DNA from: Lachnospiraceae bacterium XBD2001
Lineage (GTDB): Bacteria > Bacillota > Clostridia > Lachnospirales > Lachnospiraceae
Reading direction: 5' to 3'
Length of the DNA: 64,000 nucleotides
NCBI GenBank assembly: GCA_900116395.1
Contig: FPAN01000003.1
Location: 62,001-126,000 of the forward strand
The notes under the pieces are model-generated. The model saw nothing but the letters and a program-made list of their open reading frames with translations, made no database searches and was not told the origin of the DNA. Positions 1 through 7,598 of the stretch are shown one piece after another. Position 1 is the stretch's first letter. Every line of letters begins with the position of its first letter. Position numbers and translations under genes: made by a program.

Positions 1-480
1 AGCCGTTATCTGTTCTATCTGTATATGGATGTAGACGGCTTATATCGTCTGATGGCGGATACCATTGCCCAGTGGCGGGTAGCCAAGTATAAGGACTTGT
101 ATTTCATCACCCCGGTGGATAAGGATATGGGTATGGAGTCCCGAGTTTATCCGGAGACGGAAGAAGCTCACTTTGAGATTCCGGAGGACAGCATTGAGAA
201 TCCGGCCTTCCGGGCGAAGCGGGAAGAGCGAGAACGGCAGGAGCGGGCGGCCAGAGAAGAACGCTTCCGCCAGGCCAGAGCAGCCTTCGAGGAACAGGAA
301 GCTTCCGAGAGCTGGTTCTCGCGGGAAGCTCATGAAGATATTCTGGTATTGAAGAAGGAATATCGTATCCTGGTGAAGCAGTATCATCCGGATGTTTGCG
401 GCGGTGCCAAGGCAAACCGCATTATGCAGGCGATTATGGATGAACGGGCGCGGATTTTGGAAGCGATGCAAGAAGCATAA
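1..480 (+). CDS. J-domain-like protein, 5' end outside window
   Basis: The reading frame is open from base 1 without a stop, so the gene probably starts upstream; the first ATG inside the window is at 25. The C-terminal part carries a J-domain-like helix with the HPD tripeptide (KQYHPDVCGG, about residue 121 counted from that ATG), the motif by which DnaJ-type co-chaperones stimulate Hsp70 ATPase. It is preceded by a strongly charged, Arg/Glu-rich helical stretch (about residues 60-95). A J-domain at the very C-terminus, rather than the N-terminus, is not the DnaJ layout, so this is a specialised J-protein of unknown client. It ends just before a terminator, so it belongs to an upstream transcription unit, not to the ylxM-ffh operon. 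The HPD motif is seen; co-chaperone activity is inferred. Confidence 0.6.
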   Translation, partial: SRYLFYLYMDVDGLYRLMADTIAQWRVAKYKDLYFITPVDKDMGMESRVYPETEEAHFEIPEDSIENPAFRAKREERERQERAAREERFRQARAAFEEQEASESWFSREAHEDILVLKKEYRILVKQYHPDVCGGAKANRIMQAIMDERARILEAMQEA

Positions 481-500
481 CCATGATTTTTTAAAAAATA

Positions 501-541
501 GGAGTGTCAAGAAAAAATACTTGACACTCCTTTTCGTTTTT
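501..541 (+). terminator. Intrinsic terminator after the J-domain gene
   Basis: Perfect 11-bp arms (501-511 and 520-530) around an A-rich 8-nt loop are followed by TTTTCGTTTTTT. The right arm also contains the -35 box of the next promoter. Confidence 0.85.
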
Positions 542-549
542 TGTATAGT
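521..549 (+). promoter_or_regulatory. Sigma-A type promoter for ylxM-ffh
   Basis: TTGACA (521-526), a 17-nt spacer and TATAGT (544-549): a consensus -35 and a -10 with one mismatch. The -35 box lies inside the right arm of the preceding terminator hairpin. The ribosome site AAGGTGA (554-560) and the ylxM ATG follow at once, so the 5' leader would be very short. Confidence 0.75.
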
Positions 550-565
550 AGTCAAGGTGATTGTT

Positions 566-901
566 ATGGAAGAGAAGATCAGACAAGGTTATCTATATGA
601 TTTCTACGGGGAACTGTTGAATGATCATCAGCGCAGTATCTTCGAAGCATATGTGTTGGAAGATTTGTCACTTGCGGAAGTGGCAGAGGCCCAGGGAATA
701 TCCCGACAGGGCGTCCACGACTTGATTCGTCGCTGTACCAAGACCTTGGAGGACTATGAGAGTCGTCTCCATCTGATTGACAAGTTCATGCACATTCGTG
801 ATAAGGTCGACGAGATTCGTACCTTAACCCAGCAGGATGTGACCGATGCTTCCATGGGCAAGATTGAATCAATCGCTAGTGAGATTTTAGAGGAACTGTA
901 A
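566..901 (+). CDS. ylxM: YlxM/p13-type SRP-associated helix-turn-helix protein
   Basis: A 111-residue protein of the UPF0122 (YlxM) family, which is encoded beside ffh in Firmicutes and acts with the signal recognition particle. The sequence shows a sigma-70 region 4-like helix-turn-helix: DLSLAEVAEAQGISRQGV at about residues 30-50, followed by a helical tail. The start at 566 is chosen because AAGGTGA stands 5 nt upstream; an in-frame extension back to 392 would run into the previous gene and its terminator. One base separates its stop from the ffh start, so the two are surely cotranscribed. Family assignment is firm; the exact role (modulating Ffh/FtsY activity) is known from relatives only. 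Confidence 0.9.
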   Translation: MEEKIRQGYLYDFYGELLNDHQRSIFEAYVLEDLSLAEVAEAQGISRQGVHDLIRRCTKTLEDYESRLHLIDKFMHIRDKVDEIRTLTQQDVTDASMGKIESIASEILEEL

Positions 902-902
902 T

Positions 903-2255
903 TTGGCTTTTGAAAGTTTATCCGACAAACTACAGAATGTATTTAAGAACCTTCGCGGCAAGGGTCGTTTGAATGAAGATGACGTTAAGGAAGCAATGAA
1001 GGAAGTCCGTATGGCACTTCTGGAGGCTGACGTTAACTTCAAGGTTACCAAGTCTTTCGTGAACAAGGTAACGGAGCGTGCCATCGGATCCGACGTGATG
1101 AACGGCTTGAATCCGGGCCAGATGGTCATCAAGATTGTTAACGAAGAGATGACCTCTTTGATGGGTTCCGAGACCACAGAGATTGCCTATCGTCCGGGCC
1201 AGGAAATCACCGTTATTATGATGGTTGGTTTGAACGGTGCCGGTAAGACTACCACCACGGCGAAGCTGGCCGGTAAGATGTTGAAGAAGGGCAAGCGTCC
1301 GCTGTTGGTTGCCTGTGACGTATATCGTCCGGCGGCGATTGAGCAGTTACAGATTAACGGACAGAAGCAGGGTGTTCCGGTATTTGCCATGGGCGACAAG
1401 TTAAGCCCTGTTGACATTGCCAAGGCATCCATTGAACATGCGAAAAAGAACAACAATAATGTTGTGATTTTAGATACTGCAGGACGTCTTCACGTAGATG
1501 AAGAACTGATGCAGGAATTAAAAGATATCAAGGCCAATGTAGATGTGGCACAGACCATTTTGGTGGTAGATGCCATGACCGGTCAGGATGCGGTGAATGT
1601 TGCCGGATCCTTCGATGAACAGATTGGTATCGATGGGGTCATCCTAACGAAGTTAGACGGTGATACCCGAGGCGGTGCGGCACTTTCCATTCGTGCAGTC
1701 ACCGGTAAGCCGATTCTTTTCTGTGGTATGGGCGAGAAGCTTTCCGATTTGGAACAGTTTTATCCGGATCGTATGGCCAGCCGTATCCTTGGAATGGGTG
1801 ATGTGTTAACCCTCATTGAGAAGGCGGAAGAGAATTTCGACGCTGAGAAAGCGAAGGAATTAACCCGCAAGATGAAGAAGTCCGGCTTTGATTATAACGA
1901 CTATCTGGATTCTATGGCCCAGATGAAGAAGCTGGGCGGTTTATCCGGAATTATGGGTATGATGCCGGGGATGCTTCCCGGGGTGAACAAGAATCAGATG
2001 TCACAGCTTGAGAGTGCGATGGATGAGAAGAAGCTGCTTCATATCGAAGCAATTATCCAGTCCATGACTCCGGCAGAGAGAGCCAATCCGAAGCTGATGA
2101 ACCCGAGCCGTAAGCACAGACTTGCCAAGGGCGCCGGCGTGGATATCGCTGAAGTGAACCGCTTCGTGAAGCAGTTCGAGCAGGCACAGAAGATGATGAA
2201 GAAGATGCCTGGTATGATGGGTGGTAAAAAGGGTAAATTTAGATTTCCTTTTTAA
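903..2255 (+). CDS. ffh: Signal recognition particle GTPase Ffh (SRP54)
   Basis: 450 residues, the usual length. The N-terminal four-helix N domain opens with the characteristic MAFESLSDKLQ; the G domain has the P-loop GLNGAGKTTTTAKLA (about residue 107), the DTAGRLH motif and TKLDGD; the C-terminal M domain is methionine-rich with GIMGMMPGMLPG, the signal-peptide and 4.5S RNA binding part. It delivers ribosome-nascent chain complexes to FtsY, which is encoded at 57.3 kb here. The start is TTG at 903, backed by GAGGAA 7 nt upstream and by the conserved N-terminus. It is cotranscribed with ylxM. Confidence 0.97.
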   Translation: MAFESLSDKLQNVFKNLRGKGRLNEDDVKEAMKEVRMALLEADVNFKVTKSFVNKVTERAIGSDVMNGLNPGQMVIKIVNEEMTSLMGSETTEIAYRPGQEITVIMMVGLNGAGKTTTTAKLAGKMLKKGKRPLLVACDVYRPAAIEQLQINGQKQGVPVFAMGDKLSPVDIAKASIEHAKKNNNNVVILDTAGRLHVDEELMQELKDIKANVDVAQTILVVDAMTGQDAVNVAGSFDEQIGIDGVILTKLDGDTRGGAALSIRAVTGKPILFCGMGEKLSDLEQFYPDRMASRILGMGDVLTLIEKAEENFDAEKAKELTRKMKKSGFDYNDYLDSMAQMKKLGGLSGIMGMMPGMLPGVNKNQMSQLESAMDEKKLLHIEAIIQSMTPAERANPKLMNPSRKHRLAKGAGVDIAEVNRFVKQFEQAQKMMKKMPGMMGGKKGKFRFPF

Positions 2256-2301
2256 CATAGATAAATAATTATAGTTTTATATTTTTAGGAGGTAACTAAT
2301 A

Positions 2302-2547
2302 ATGGCAGTTAAGATTCGTTTAAGAAGAATGGGTAAGAAGAAGGCACCTTTCTATAGAATCGTAGTAGCAGATTCCCGTTCCCCACGTGATGGACGTTGC
2401 ATCGAGGAGATCGGAACTTATGATCCTAACCAGGAGCCAAGCGCTTATCAGGTAGATGAGGAGCTTGCTAAGAAGTGGTTAGCAAACGGTGCTCAGCCAA
2501 CCGAGACTGTTAACAGAATCTTCAAGAACGCTGGTATTGTAAAATAA
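2302..2547 (+). CDS. rpsP: 30S ribosomal protein S16
   Basis: 81 residues beginning [20 protein letters not shown], the S16 signature, with the conserved DSRSPRDGR and IGTYDPN segments. It helps assemble the 5' domain of 16S rRNA. A strong AGGAGG ribosome site precedes the ATG. It stands first in the usual rpsP-khpA-rimM-trmD-rplS order; the 46-nt AT-rich gap after ffh may carry a promoter, but no convincing -35/-10 pair was found. Confidence 0.97.
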   Translation: MAVKIRLRRMGKKKAPFYRIVVADSRSPRDGRCIEEIGTYDPNQEPSAYQVDEELAKKWLANGAQPTETVNRIFKNAGIVK

Positions 2548-2580
2548 TAACCGGATTAGGGAAAGCACGGGGGACTGACG

Positions 2581-2820
2581 ATGAAAGAATTAATTGAAGT
2601 AATTGCAAAAGCACTGGTAGACAACCCGGATGAGGTTGTTGTAACTGAGAAAGAGACAGATCGTGCTATTGTCGTCGAACTTAAAGTTGCTCCTACCGAT
2701 ATGGGTAAGGTTATTGGTAAGCAGGGACGTATTGCGAAGTCAATCCGCTCTGTAGTAAAAGCAGCAGCTTCGAAAGAAGACAAAAAGGTTATCGTTGATA
2801 TTTTAGACGAGAACGAGTAA
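2581..2820 (+). CDS. khpA: KH-domain RNA-binding protein KhpA (YlqC)
   Basis: 79 residues, a single KH domain with the GxxG loop VIGKQGRIAKSIRSVVKAAA at about residues 44-63. KhpA proteins bind RNA with KhpB/Jag and influence cell elongation and sRNA-linked regulation in other Firmicutes. The position between rpsP and rimM is the standard one. The 33-nt gap to rpsP contains no terminator, so it is cotranscribed with S16. Confidence 0.93.
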   Translation: MKELIEVIAKALVDNPDEVVVTEKETDRAIVVELKVAPTDMGKVIGKQGRIAKSIRSVVKAAASKEDKKVIVDILDENE

Positions 2821-2824
2821 TGCG

Positions 2825-2861
2825 GAACTGTCATACGATTATGTATGACAGTTCTTTCTTT
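2825..2861 (+). terminator. Hairpin with T-rich tail between khpA and rimM
   Basis: Perfect 12-bp arms (2825-2836 and 2843-2854) with a 6-nt loop, followed by TTTCTTT. It has terminator form but a modest GC content and an interrupted T run, so partial termination or attenuation inside the operon is as likely as a full stop. The rimM ribosome site AGAGGA follows directly. Confidence 0.6.
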
Positions 2862-2872
2862 AGAGGAAAAAC

Positions 2873-3409
2873 ATGGCAAAAAACGAAAGAGATGATTATT
2901 TGAGAGTGGGCGTCATTACTGATACCCACGGTATTCGCGGCGAAGTGAAGGTCTATCCTACCACGGAAGACCCGAAGCGATTCGAATTGCTTCCGACCGT
3001 TCATGTCATTGCCAAGGACGGAAGTGATGTAGCACTTAAGGTTTGCGGAGTGAAGTACTTCAAGAATCTTGTGATTTTAAAATTCGATGGCATCAACAAT
3101 ATCAATGATATTGAACAATATAAGAAATGCGAAATGTTCGTCACCCGTGAGGAAGCCATTCCTCTGGAAGAGGGCGAGCATTACGTGGCAGACTTAATCG
3201 GACTTCGTGTGATTACAGACGACGGCGTGGAATTAGGTGTCTTGGAAGATGTCTTAGAGACCGGTGCCAACGACGTATTCGAAGTGCGCCCGAAGGAAGA
3301 AGGCAAGAAGATGATTTTGATTCCTGCCATTGATGACTGCATGGGTGAAGTGGATTTGGAAAAGGGCACCATGGAAGTTCATCTGTTGCCGGGACTTTTG
3401 GATCTGTAG
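2873..3409 (+). CDS. rimM: Ribosome maturation factor RimM
   Basis: 178 residues. The N-terminal RimM barrel shows LRVGVITDTHGIRGEVKVYP, and the C-terminal PRC-barrel holds the segments GLRVITDDGVELGVLEDVL and ILIPAIDDCM. It assists maturation of the 30S head by binding S19. It is followed after 21 nt by trmD, its usual partner. The ATG at 2873 has AGAGGA upstream. No odd features. Confidence 0.95.
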   Translation: MAKNERDDYLRVGVITDTHGIRGEVKVYPTTEDPKRFELLPTVHVIAKDGSDVALKVCGVKYFKNLVILKFDGINNINDIEQYKKCEMFVTREEAIPLEEGEHYVADLIGLRVITDDGVELGVLEDVLETGANDVFEVRPKEEGKKMILIPAIDDCMGEVDLEKGTMEVHLLPGLLDL

Positions 3410-3430
3410 AAGCACAAGTAGGAGTATGCC

Positions 3431-4126
3431 ATGAAGTTTTATGTTTTGACATTATTTCCGGAGATGATTGAGCAGTGCCTGGCTAACAGCATTACCGGTC
3501 GCGCTATGGAGCAGGGCAAGATTGCCTTGGAAGCGGTGAATATCCGGGATTATACCCTTGATAAGCATAAGAAGGTGGATGATTATCCATATGGGGGCGG
3601 AGCCGGAATGGTGATGCAGGCCCAGCCGATTTACGATGCTTATCGTGCGGTAATAGAGAAAATCGGACATCCGTGTCCGGTGATTTATATGACCCCACAG
3701 GGCAAGACCTTCAAACAGGAGATGGCGAAGGATTTTGCAGAGTATGAAGAGTTGATTCTTCTGTGTGGTCATTATGAAGGTGTGGATGAACGTGTCTTAG
3801 AAGAGATTGTGACCCATGAGGTGTCCATCGGAGATTATGTGTTAACCGGCGGCGAATTGCCGGCAATGGTAGTGATTGATACCATTTCCCGACTGGTTCC
3901 GGGTGTGTTGCACAATGATGATTCCGCCAACACGGAATCCTTCGAGAATGGGTTGTTGGAGTACCCGCAGTATTCCAGACCGGAAGTATGGAATGATAAG
4001 GCGGTTCCGCCGATTCTCTTATCCGGAGATCATGCCAAGGTGGATGCCTGGAGACTGGAACAGTCCATTGCCAGAACCAAGGTCAAAAGACCGGATTTAT
4101 ATCAGGAATTTATTGACAAACAGTAG
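3431..4126 (+). CDS. trmD: tRNA (guanine-N1)-methyltransferase TrmD
   Basis: 231 residues, slightly short of the usual 240-250. It methylates G37 of tRNAs with a G at position 36 and so prevents frameshifting. The SPOUT-fold trefoil-knot motifs are clear: DDYPYGGGAGMVMQ near the N-terminus, LLCGHYEGVDERV and SIGDYVLTGGELPAM for S-adenosylmethionine binding, and LLEYPQYSRPEVW. It sits between rimM and rplS as in most Firmicutes. Confidence 0.96.
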   Translation: MKFYVLTLFPEMIEQCLANSITGRAMEQGKIALEAVNIRDYTLDKHKKVDDYPYGGGAGMVMQAQPIYDAYRAVIEKIGHPCPVIYMTPQGKTFKQEMAKDFAEYEELILLCGHYEGVDERVLEEIVTHEVSIGDYVLTGGELPAMVVIDTISRLVPGVLHNDDSANTESFENGLLEYPQYSRPEVWNDKAVPPILLSGDHAKVDAWRLEQSIARTKVKRPDLYQEFIDKQ

Positions 4127-4218
4127 ATTCCATGTTACACTTTATGACGTTGTTGACAAGAAGCGATGGTCCTCTGGTGCAGATGCATTAAGAACATCAA
4201 ATAGAAAAGGAGAACACA

Positions 4219-4566
4219 ATGAATAACGAAATTATTAAGAAAATCGAAGCTGAGCAGTTAAAGTCTGATATCGCTGAGTTCCACGTAGGAGATACCGTTC
4301 GTGTATCTGCTAAGATCAAAGAGGGTAACCGTGAGCGTATCCAGGTATTCGAAGGTACCGTAATGAAGCGTCAGGGCGGAAGCAACCGTGAGACTTTCAC
4401 CGTTCGTAAGCTTTCTAACGGTGTAGGCGTTGAGAAGACTTGGCCATTACACAGCCCTAACGTAGAGAAAATCGAAGTTGTTCGTAAGGGTAAGGTTCGT
4501 AGAGCTAAGTTGAACTACTTAAGAGATCGTATTGGTAAGAAGGCTAAGGTTAAGGAGTCCATCTAA
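4219..4566 (+). CDS. rplS: 50S ribosomal protein L19
   Basis: 115 residues with the L19 core: [31 protein letters not shown] and the basic C-terminus [20 protein letters not shown]. It lies at the 30S-50S interface. AAAGGAG precedes the ATG. The 92-nt leader may hold a regulatory structure as in some other Firmicutes, but I could not support one; a TTGACA at 4153 has no matching -10. Confidence 0.97.
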   Translation: MNNEIIKKIEAEQLKSDIAEFHVGDTVRVSAKIKEGNRERIQVFEGTVMKRQGGSNRETFTVRKLSNGVGVEKTWPLHSPNVEKIEVVRKGKVRRAKLNYLRDRIGKKAKVKESI

Positions 4567-4590
4567 TCCAATCCTAACGATGAATGAAGG

Positions 4591-4621
4591 AGAACAACCA
4601 CGGTGTGGTTGTTCTTTTTTT
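4591..4621 (+). terminator. Intrinsic terminator after rplS
   Basis: Perfect 11-bp arms (4591-4601 and 4605-4615), a 3-nt loop GGT, then six T. It closes the ribosomal-protein operon. Confidence 0.92.
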
Positions 4622-4681
4622 GCTTTTATTGTACACTTATAAGGTATGAAAACATGCGTGAATAGGGCAAAAGACGAGTGA

Positions 4682-5317
4682 ATGATGAGACGTAGACGTA
4701 AGAAAAATAAACTGGATATACGAAACAAATTACCACAATGGAAGAAGCCGGACGGTTTGAATTTCCGTAGACGCAGACATCGTGTGGATCCGGCGGTTAT
4801 GCAGCGCTTTGCGATATTTATGGTTGAGGTAATCGGCGTGGTTTTCCTGGCCTATCTTTTGGTTATTGCCTTCGGTATGCGTATTTCCAATTCCGGAGAA
4901 TCCATGGAGAAGACGCTGATGGCCGGGGATGAAGTACTGTTGGATAAGCTAACCTATCGCATCCGCAAGCCTAGAGCCAATGATGTGGTTGCTTTCCTTC
5001 CGGAGGGCAATTTGAATGCGAAGTATTCGATTAAGCGTGTGATCGGTGTCCCGGGAGATCAGATTGTCATCTCCAGTGGCAAAATCTACGTGAATGGGGA
5101 AGTCTATAATGACATCTTGGTACGAGATGCTATTTCAGAACCCGGATTGGCGGCCAATGAGATTACGCTGGGTGAGGATGAATACTTTGTTCTGGGAGAT
5201 AACCGGAACAACTCAGAGGACAGTCGTTATGCCACCATTGGTAATATCTCCATGGAAGATATTGCCGGCAAAGTATGGTGGGATGCGACCTGGTCGAATT
5301 TTGGATTAGTGAATTAG
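4682..5317 (+). CDS. lepB: Signal peptidase I (first copy)
   Basis: 211 residues. A basic N-terminus is followed by one membrane helix (about residues 43-63), then the peptidase S26 domain with catalytic Ser74 in SGESMEKT and general-base Lys118 in IKRVIGVPGD. The later boxes (YFVLGDNRNNSEDSR) are complete. It cleaves signal peptides of exported pre-proteins on the outer face of the membrane. A second, clearly different copy lies 0.9 kb downstream on the other side of rbgA. Two adjacent ATG codons (4682, 4685) are possible and no strong ribosome site is seen. Confidence 0.94.
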   Translation: MMRRRRKKNKLDIRNKLPQWKKPDGLNFRRRRHRVDPAVMQRFAIFMVEVIGVVFLAYLLVIAFGMRISNSGESMEKTLMAGDEVLLDKLTYRIRKPRANDVVAFLPEGNLNAKYSIKRVIGVPGDQIVISSGKIYVNGEVYNDILVRDAISEPGLAANEITLGEDEYFVLGDNRNNSEDSRYATIGNISMEDIAGKVWWDATWSNFGLVN

Positions 5318-5328
5318 TGAGGTAGAGC

Positions 5329-6171
5329 ATGGAAATACAGTGGTACCCGGGGCATATGACCAAAGCGGTACGCCAGATGCAAGAGGACATGAAGCTCATA
5401 GATTTGGTCATTGAGCTGGTAGATGCCCGATGCCCGTTGGCAAGCCGGAATCCGGATATTGATAAGCTGGCACAGGGTAAGGCCAGACTGATGATTCTCA
5501 ATAAGTGTGATTTGGCGGATGAGAGCACCACTCGTGCCTGGAAGAAATATTTTGAAGCACAGGGAATCTATGTAGCGATGATTGACGCCAGAGAGCGTAA
5601 AAATGTACGCAGCGTGGATCCAATCATTGAAGAAGCTTGTAAGGCAAAGCGTGAGCGGGATGCCAGACGTGGTATCAAGAACCGTCCGATTCGCGCAATG
5701 GTAGCCGGTATTCCGAACATCGGGAAGTCTACCTTTATTAACTCTTATGCAGGCAAGGCTTCTGCCAAGACCGGCAATCGCCCTGGTGTGACCAAGGGCA
5801 AGCAGTGGATTCGCTTAAGTAAGAGCTTAGAACTTCTGGATACTCCTGGAATCTTGTGGCCGAAGTTCGAAGATCCCCAGGTGGGCATCCTTCTGGCCAG
5901 CATCGGTTCCGTCCGTGATGAAATCCTTGGATTGGAAGAATTGTCCATGGAGCTGATTACTATTTTGATTCAGCGTTATCCGGGAATTCTTACAGAGAAG
6001 TATCAGGTGGATGAATCGAAGAAACCTGCCGAAATATTAGGTGAGATCTCATCTTTTAAAAATTGCATCAAGGCCGGCGGCGAATTGGATTACGAGCGGG
6101 GATCGAAGTTGTTTTTGGATGACTTCCGCTCCGGCAAAATCGGACGTCGCTCATTACAATCACCGGAATAA
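5329..6171 (+). CDS. rbgA: Ribosome biogenesis GTPase RbgA (YlqF)
   Basis: 280 residues. A circularly permuted GTPase: G4 (LNKCDLAD, about residue 65) comes before the P-loop GIPNIGKSTFIN (about residue 127) and the G3 element DTPG. The N-terminus MEIQWYPGHMTKA is the family signature. It drives late assembly of the 50S subunit, including entry of L16. Its place after rplS and a signal peptidase and before rnhB matches Bacillus (ylqF) gene order. It is separated by 11 nt from lepB upstream, so likely one operon. Confidence 0.96.
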   Translation: MEIQWYPGHMTKAVRQMQEDMKLIDLVIELVDARCPLASRNPDIDKLAQGKARLMILNKCDLADESTTRAWKKYFEAQGIYVAMIDARERKNVRSVDPIIEEACKAKRERDARRGIKNRPIRAMVAGIPNIGKSTFINSYAGKASAKTGNRPGVTKGKQWIRLSKSLELLDTPGILWPKFEDPQVGILLASIGSVRDEILGLEELSMELITILIQRYPGILTEKYQVDESKKPAEILGEISSFKNCIKAGGELDYERGSKLFLDDFRSGKIGRRSLQSPE

Positions 6172-6191
6172 GTAGAACGAAGGGACAACTC

Positions 6192-6797
6192 ATGGCATCA
6201 GAAAGAACAAAAATCAAAGAAGAGTTTGCAGAAGAATTAGAGGAAGATCGTCCTTTGACCAAGGAGGAGCTTCGACATGAGATCATCAGCACAGTTGTGT
6301 ATCTGTTGGTGGTCTTTGTTTTGATTTTCTTATTTATACATTATGTGGGACAGCGTACGGTGGTAAGCGGATCCTCTATGGAGAACACCTTAAGCAACGG
6401 TGACAATCTTATTATTGATAAGATCAGTTATCGTTTCCGGGATCCGGAACGTTTTGAAGTAGTGGTATTTCCATATAAGTTAGACGAGAAGACCTTTTTT
6501 ATTAAGCGTGTCATCGGACTTCCGGGAGAGACCGTCTATATCGATGCAAAAGGCACCATTTACATTAACGGAGAGAAGTTGGAAGAGAACTACGGCCGTG
6601 AAGTGATTGCGAATCCGGGATTGGCATCTTCCGAGATTACCTTGGCAGACGATGAGTATTTCGTTCTGGGTGATAATCGTAATAACAGCGAAGATAGCCG
6701 TTTTGAAGACGTTGGCAACATCAAGCGTTCCGACTTGATTGGTCGGGCTTGGGTTCGCATCTATCCGTTTTCGGAAATGGGTGCGGTAAATCAATAG
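6192..6797 (+). CDS. lepB: Signal peptidase I (second copy)
   Basis: 201 residues; an acidic N-terminal tail, a membrane helix at about residues 34-53, catalytic Ser62 (SGSSMENT) and Lys105 (IKRVIGLPGE), and the C-terminal box YFVLGDNRNNSEDSR identical to the first copy. The cytosolic tail is acidic where the first copy is strongly basic, so the two are not a recent tandem copy in full. Several Firmicutes keep more than one signal peptidase I with overlapping substrates. Cotranscribed with rbgA and rnhB by close spacing. Confidence 0.94.
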   Translation: MASERTKIKEEFAEELEEDRPLTKEELRHEIISTVVYLLVVFVLIFLFIHYVGQRTVVSGSSMENTLSNGDNLIIDKISYRFRDPERFEVVVFPYKLDEKTFFIKRVIGLPGETVYIDAKGTIYINGEKLEENYGREVIANPGLASSEITLADDEYFVLGDNRNNSEDSRFEDVGNIKRSDLIGRAWVRIYPFSEMGAVNQ

Positions 6798-6809
6798 AGG
6801 CATATAGGT

Positions 6810-7598
6810 ATGGCAGAGAAGAAAATCGGCGAGATCGGTGCAGAGTTGAAGACCCTGGATATTAGCGAGTATGCAGGCTTCATTGAGACTTATCGCACGG
6901 ATGAGCGACCGGGTGTACAGAAGATCGTTACGAAGGCGAAACATGCGGTACAGAAGCTCTATGATGAGATGGACCGTATGGAAGCTTTGAAAAAATATGA
7001 GCGGGGATACTGGAACCAGGGACAGTGCCTGGTGTGCGGTATCGACGAAGCAGGACGTGGTCCTCTGGCAGGACCGGTAGTTGCAGGTGCGGTTGTATTT
7101 GCATTGGATTGTGACATTCTCTACATCAACGATTCCAAGAAGCTGTCTGCGAAGAAGCGGGAGGAATTGTATGATGAGATTATGGAGAAAGCGCTGGCGG
7201 TTGGCGTTGGTATTGTAGATGCCAAGCGTATTGATGAGATTAATATCTTGCAGGCAACCTATGAAGCCATGCGCATGGCGATCGGAAAGTTGGGCGACTA
7301 CGGTGTGGAACCGGATGTGCTTTTGAATGATGCCGTCACCATTCCGGGCGTAGAGATTCCACAGGTCCCGATTATTAAGGGGGATGCCAAGAGCTTCTCC
7401 ATCGGAGCAGCCAGCATTATCGCCAAGGTGACCAGGGATCGCATGATGGTTGCTTATGATGCACAATATCCCGAGTACGGCTTTGCCGGACACAAGGGTT
7501 ATGGAACCAAGGAACATTATGAGGCGTTAAGAACCTATGGGGTAACGCCGATTCATCGTCGAAGCTTTTTGGAAAGCATGGGAGAGGCGTACAAATAA
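6810..7598 (+). CDS. rnhB: Ribonuclease HII
   Basis: 262 residues with the catalytic core GIDEAGRGPLAGPVVAGAV at about residue 76, the conserved NDSKKLSAKKRE, DAKRIDEINIL, and the C-terminal segment GYGTKEHYEALRTYG. An N-terminal helical extension of about 70 residues precedes the core, as in Bacillus RnhB. It removes RNA from RNA-DNA hybrids and single ribonucleotides from DNA. Its stop overlaps the next start by one base (TAATG), so translation is coupled. Confidence 0.96.
   Translation: MAEKKIGEIGAELKTLDISEYAGFIETYRTDERPGVQKIVTKAKHAVQKLYDEMDRMEALKKYERGYWNQGQCLVCGIDEAGRGPLAGPVVAGAVVFALDCDILYINDSKKLSAKKREELYDEIMEKALAVGVGIVDAKRIDEINILQATYEAMRMAIGKLGDYGVEPDVLLNDAVTIPGVEIPQVPIIKGDAKSFSIGAASIIAKVTRDRMMVAYDAQYPEYGFAGHKGYGTKEHYEALRTYGVTPIHRRSFLESMGEAYK

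Noticed and set aside
4153..4181. TTGACA upstream of rplS as a promoter
   Set aside because: No acceptable -10 box at 16-18 nt; rplS is probably read from the upstream operon.
6480..7517. Long minus-strand open frame (345 codons) opposite lepB and rnhB
   Set aside because: No ribosome site, low-complexity composition typical of antisense frames, and it lies wholly opposite two firm genes.
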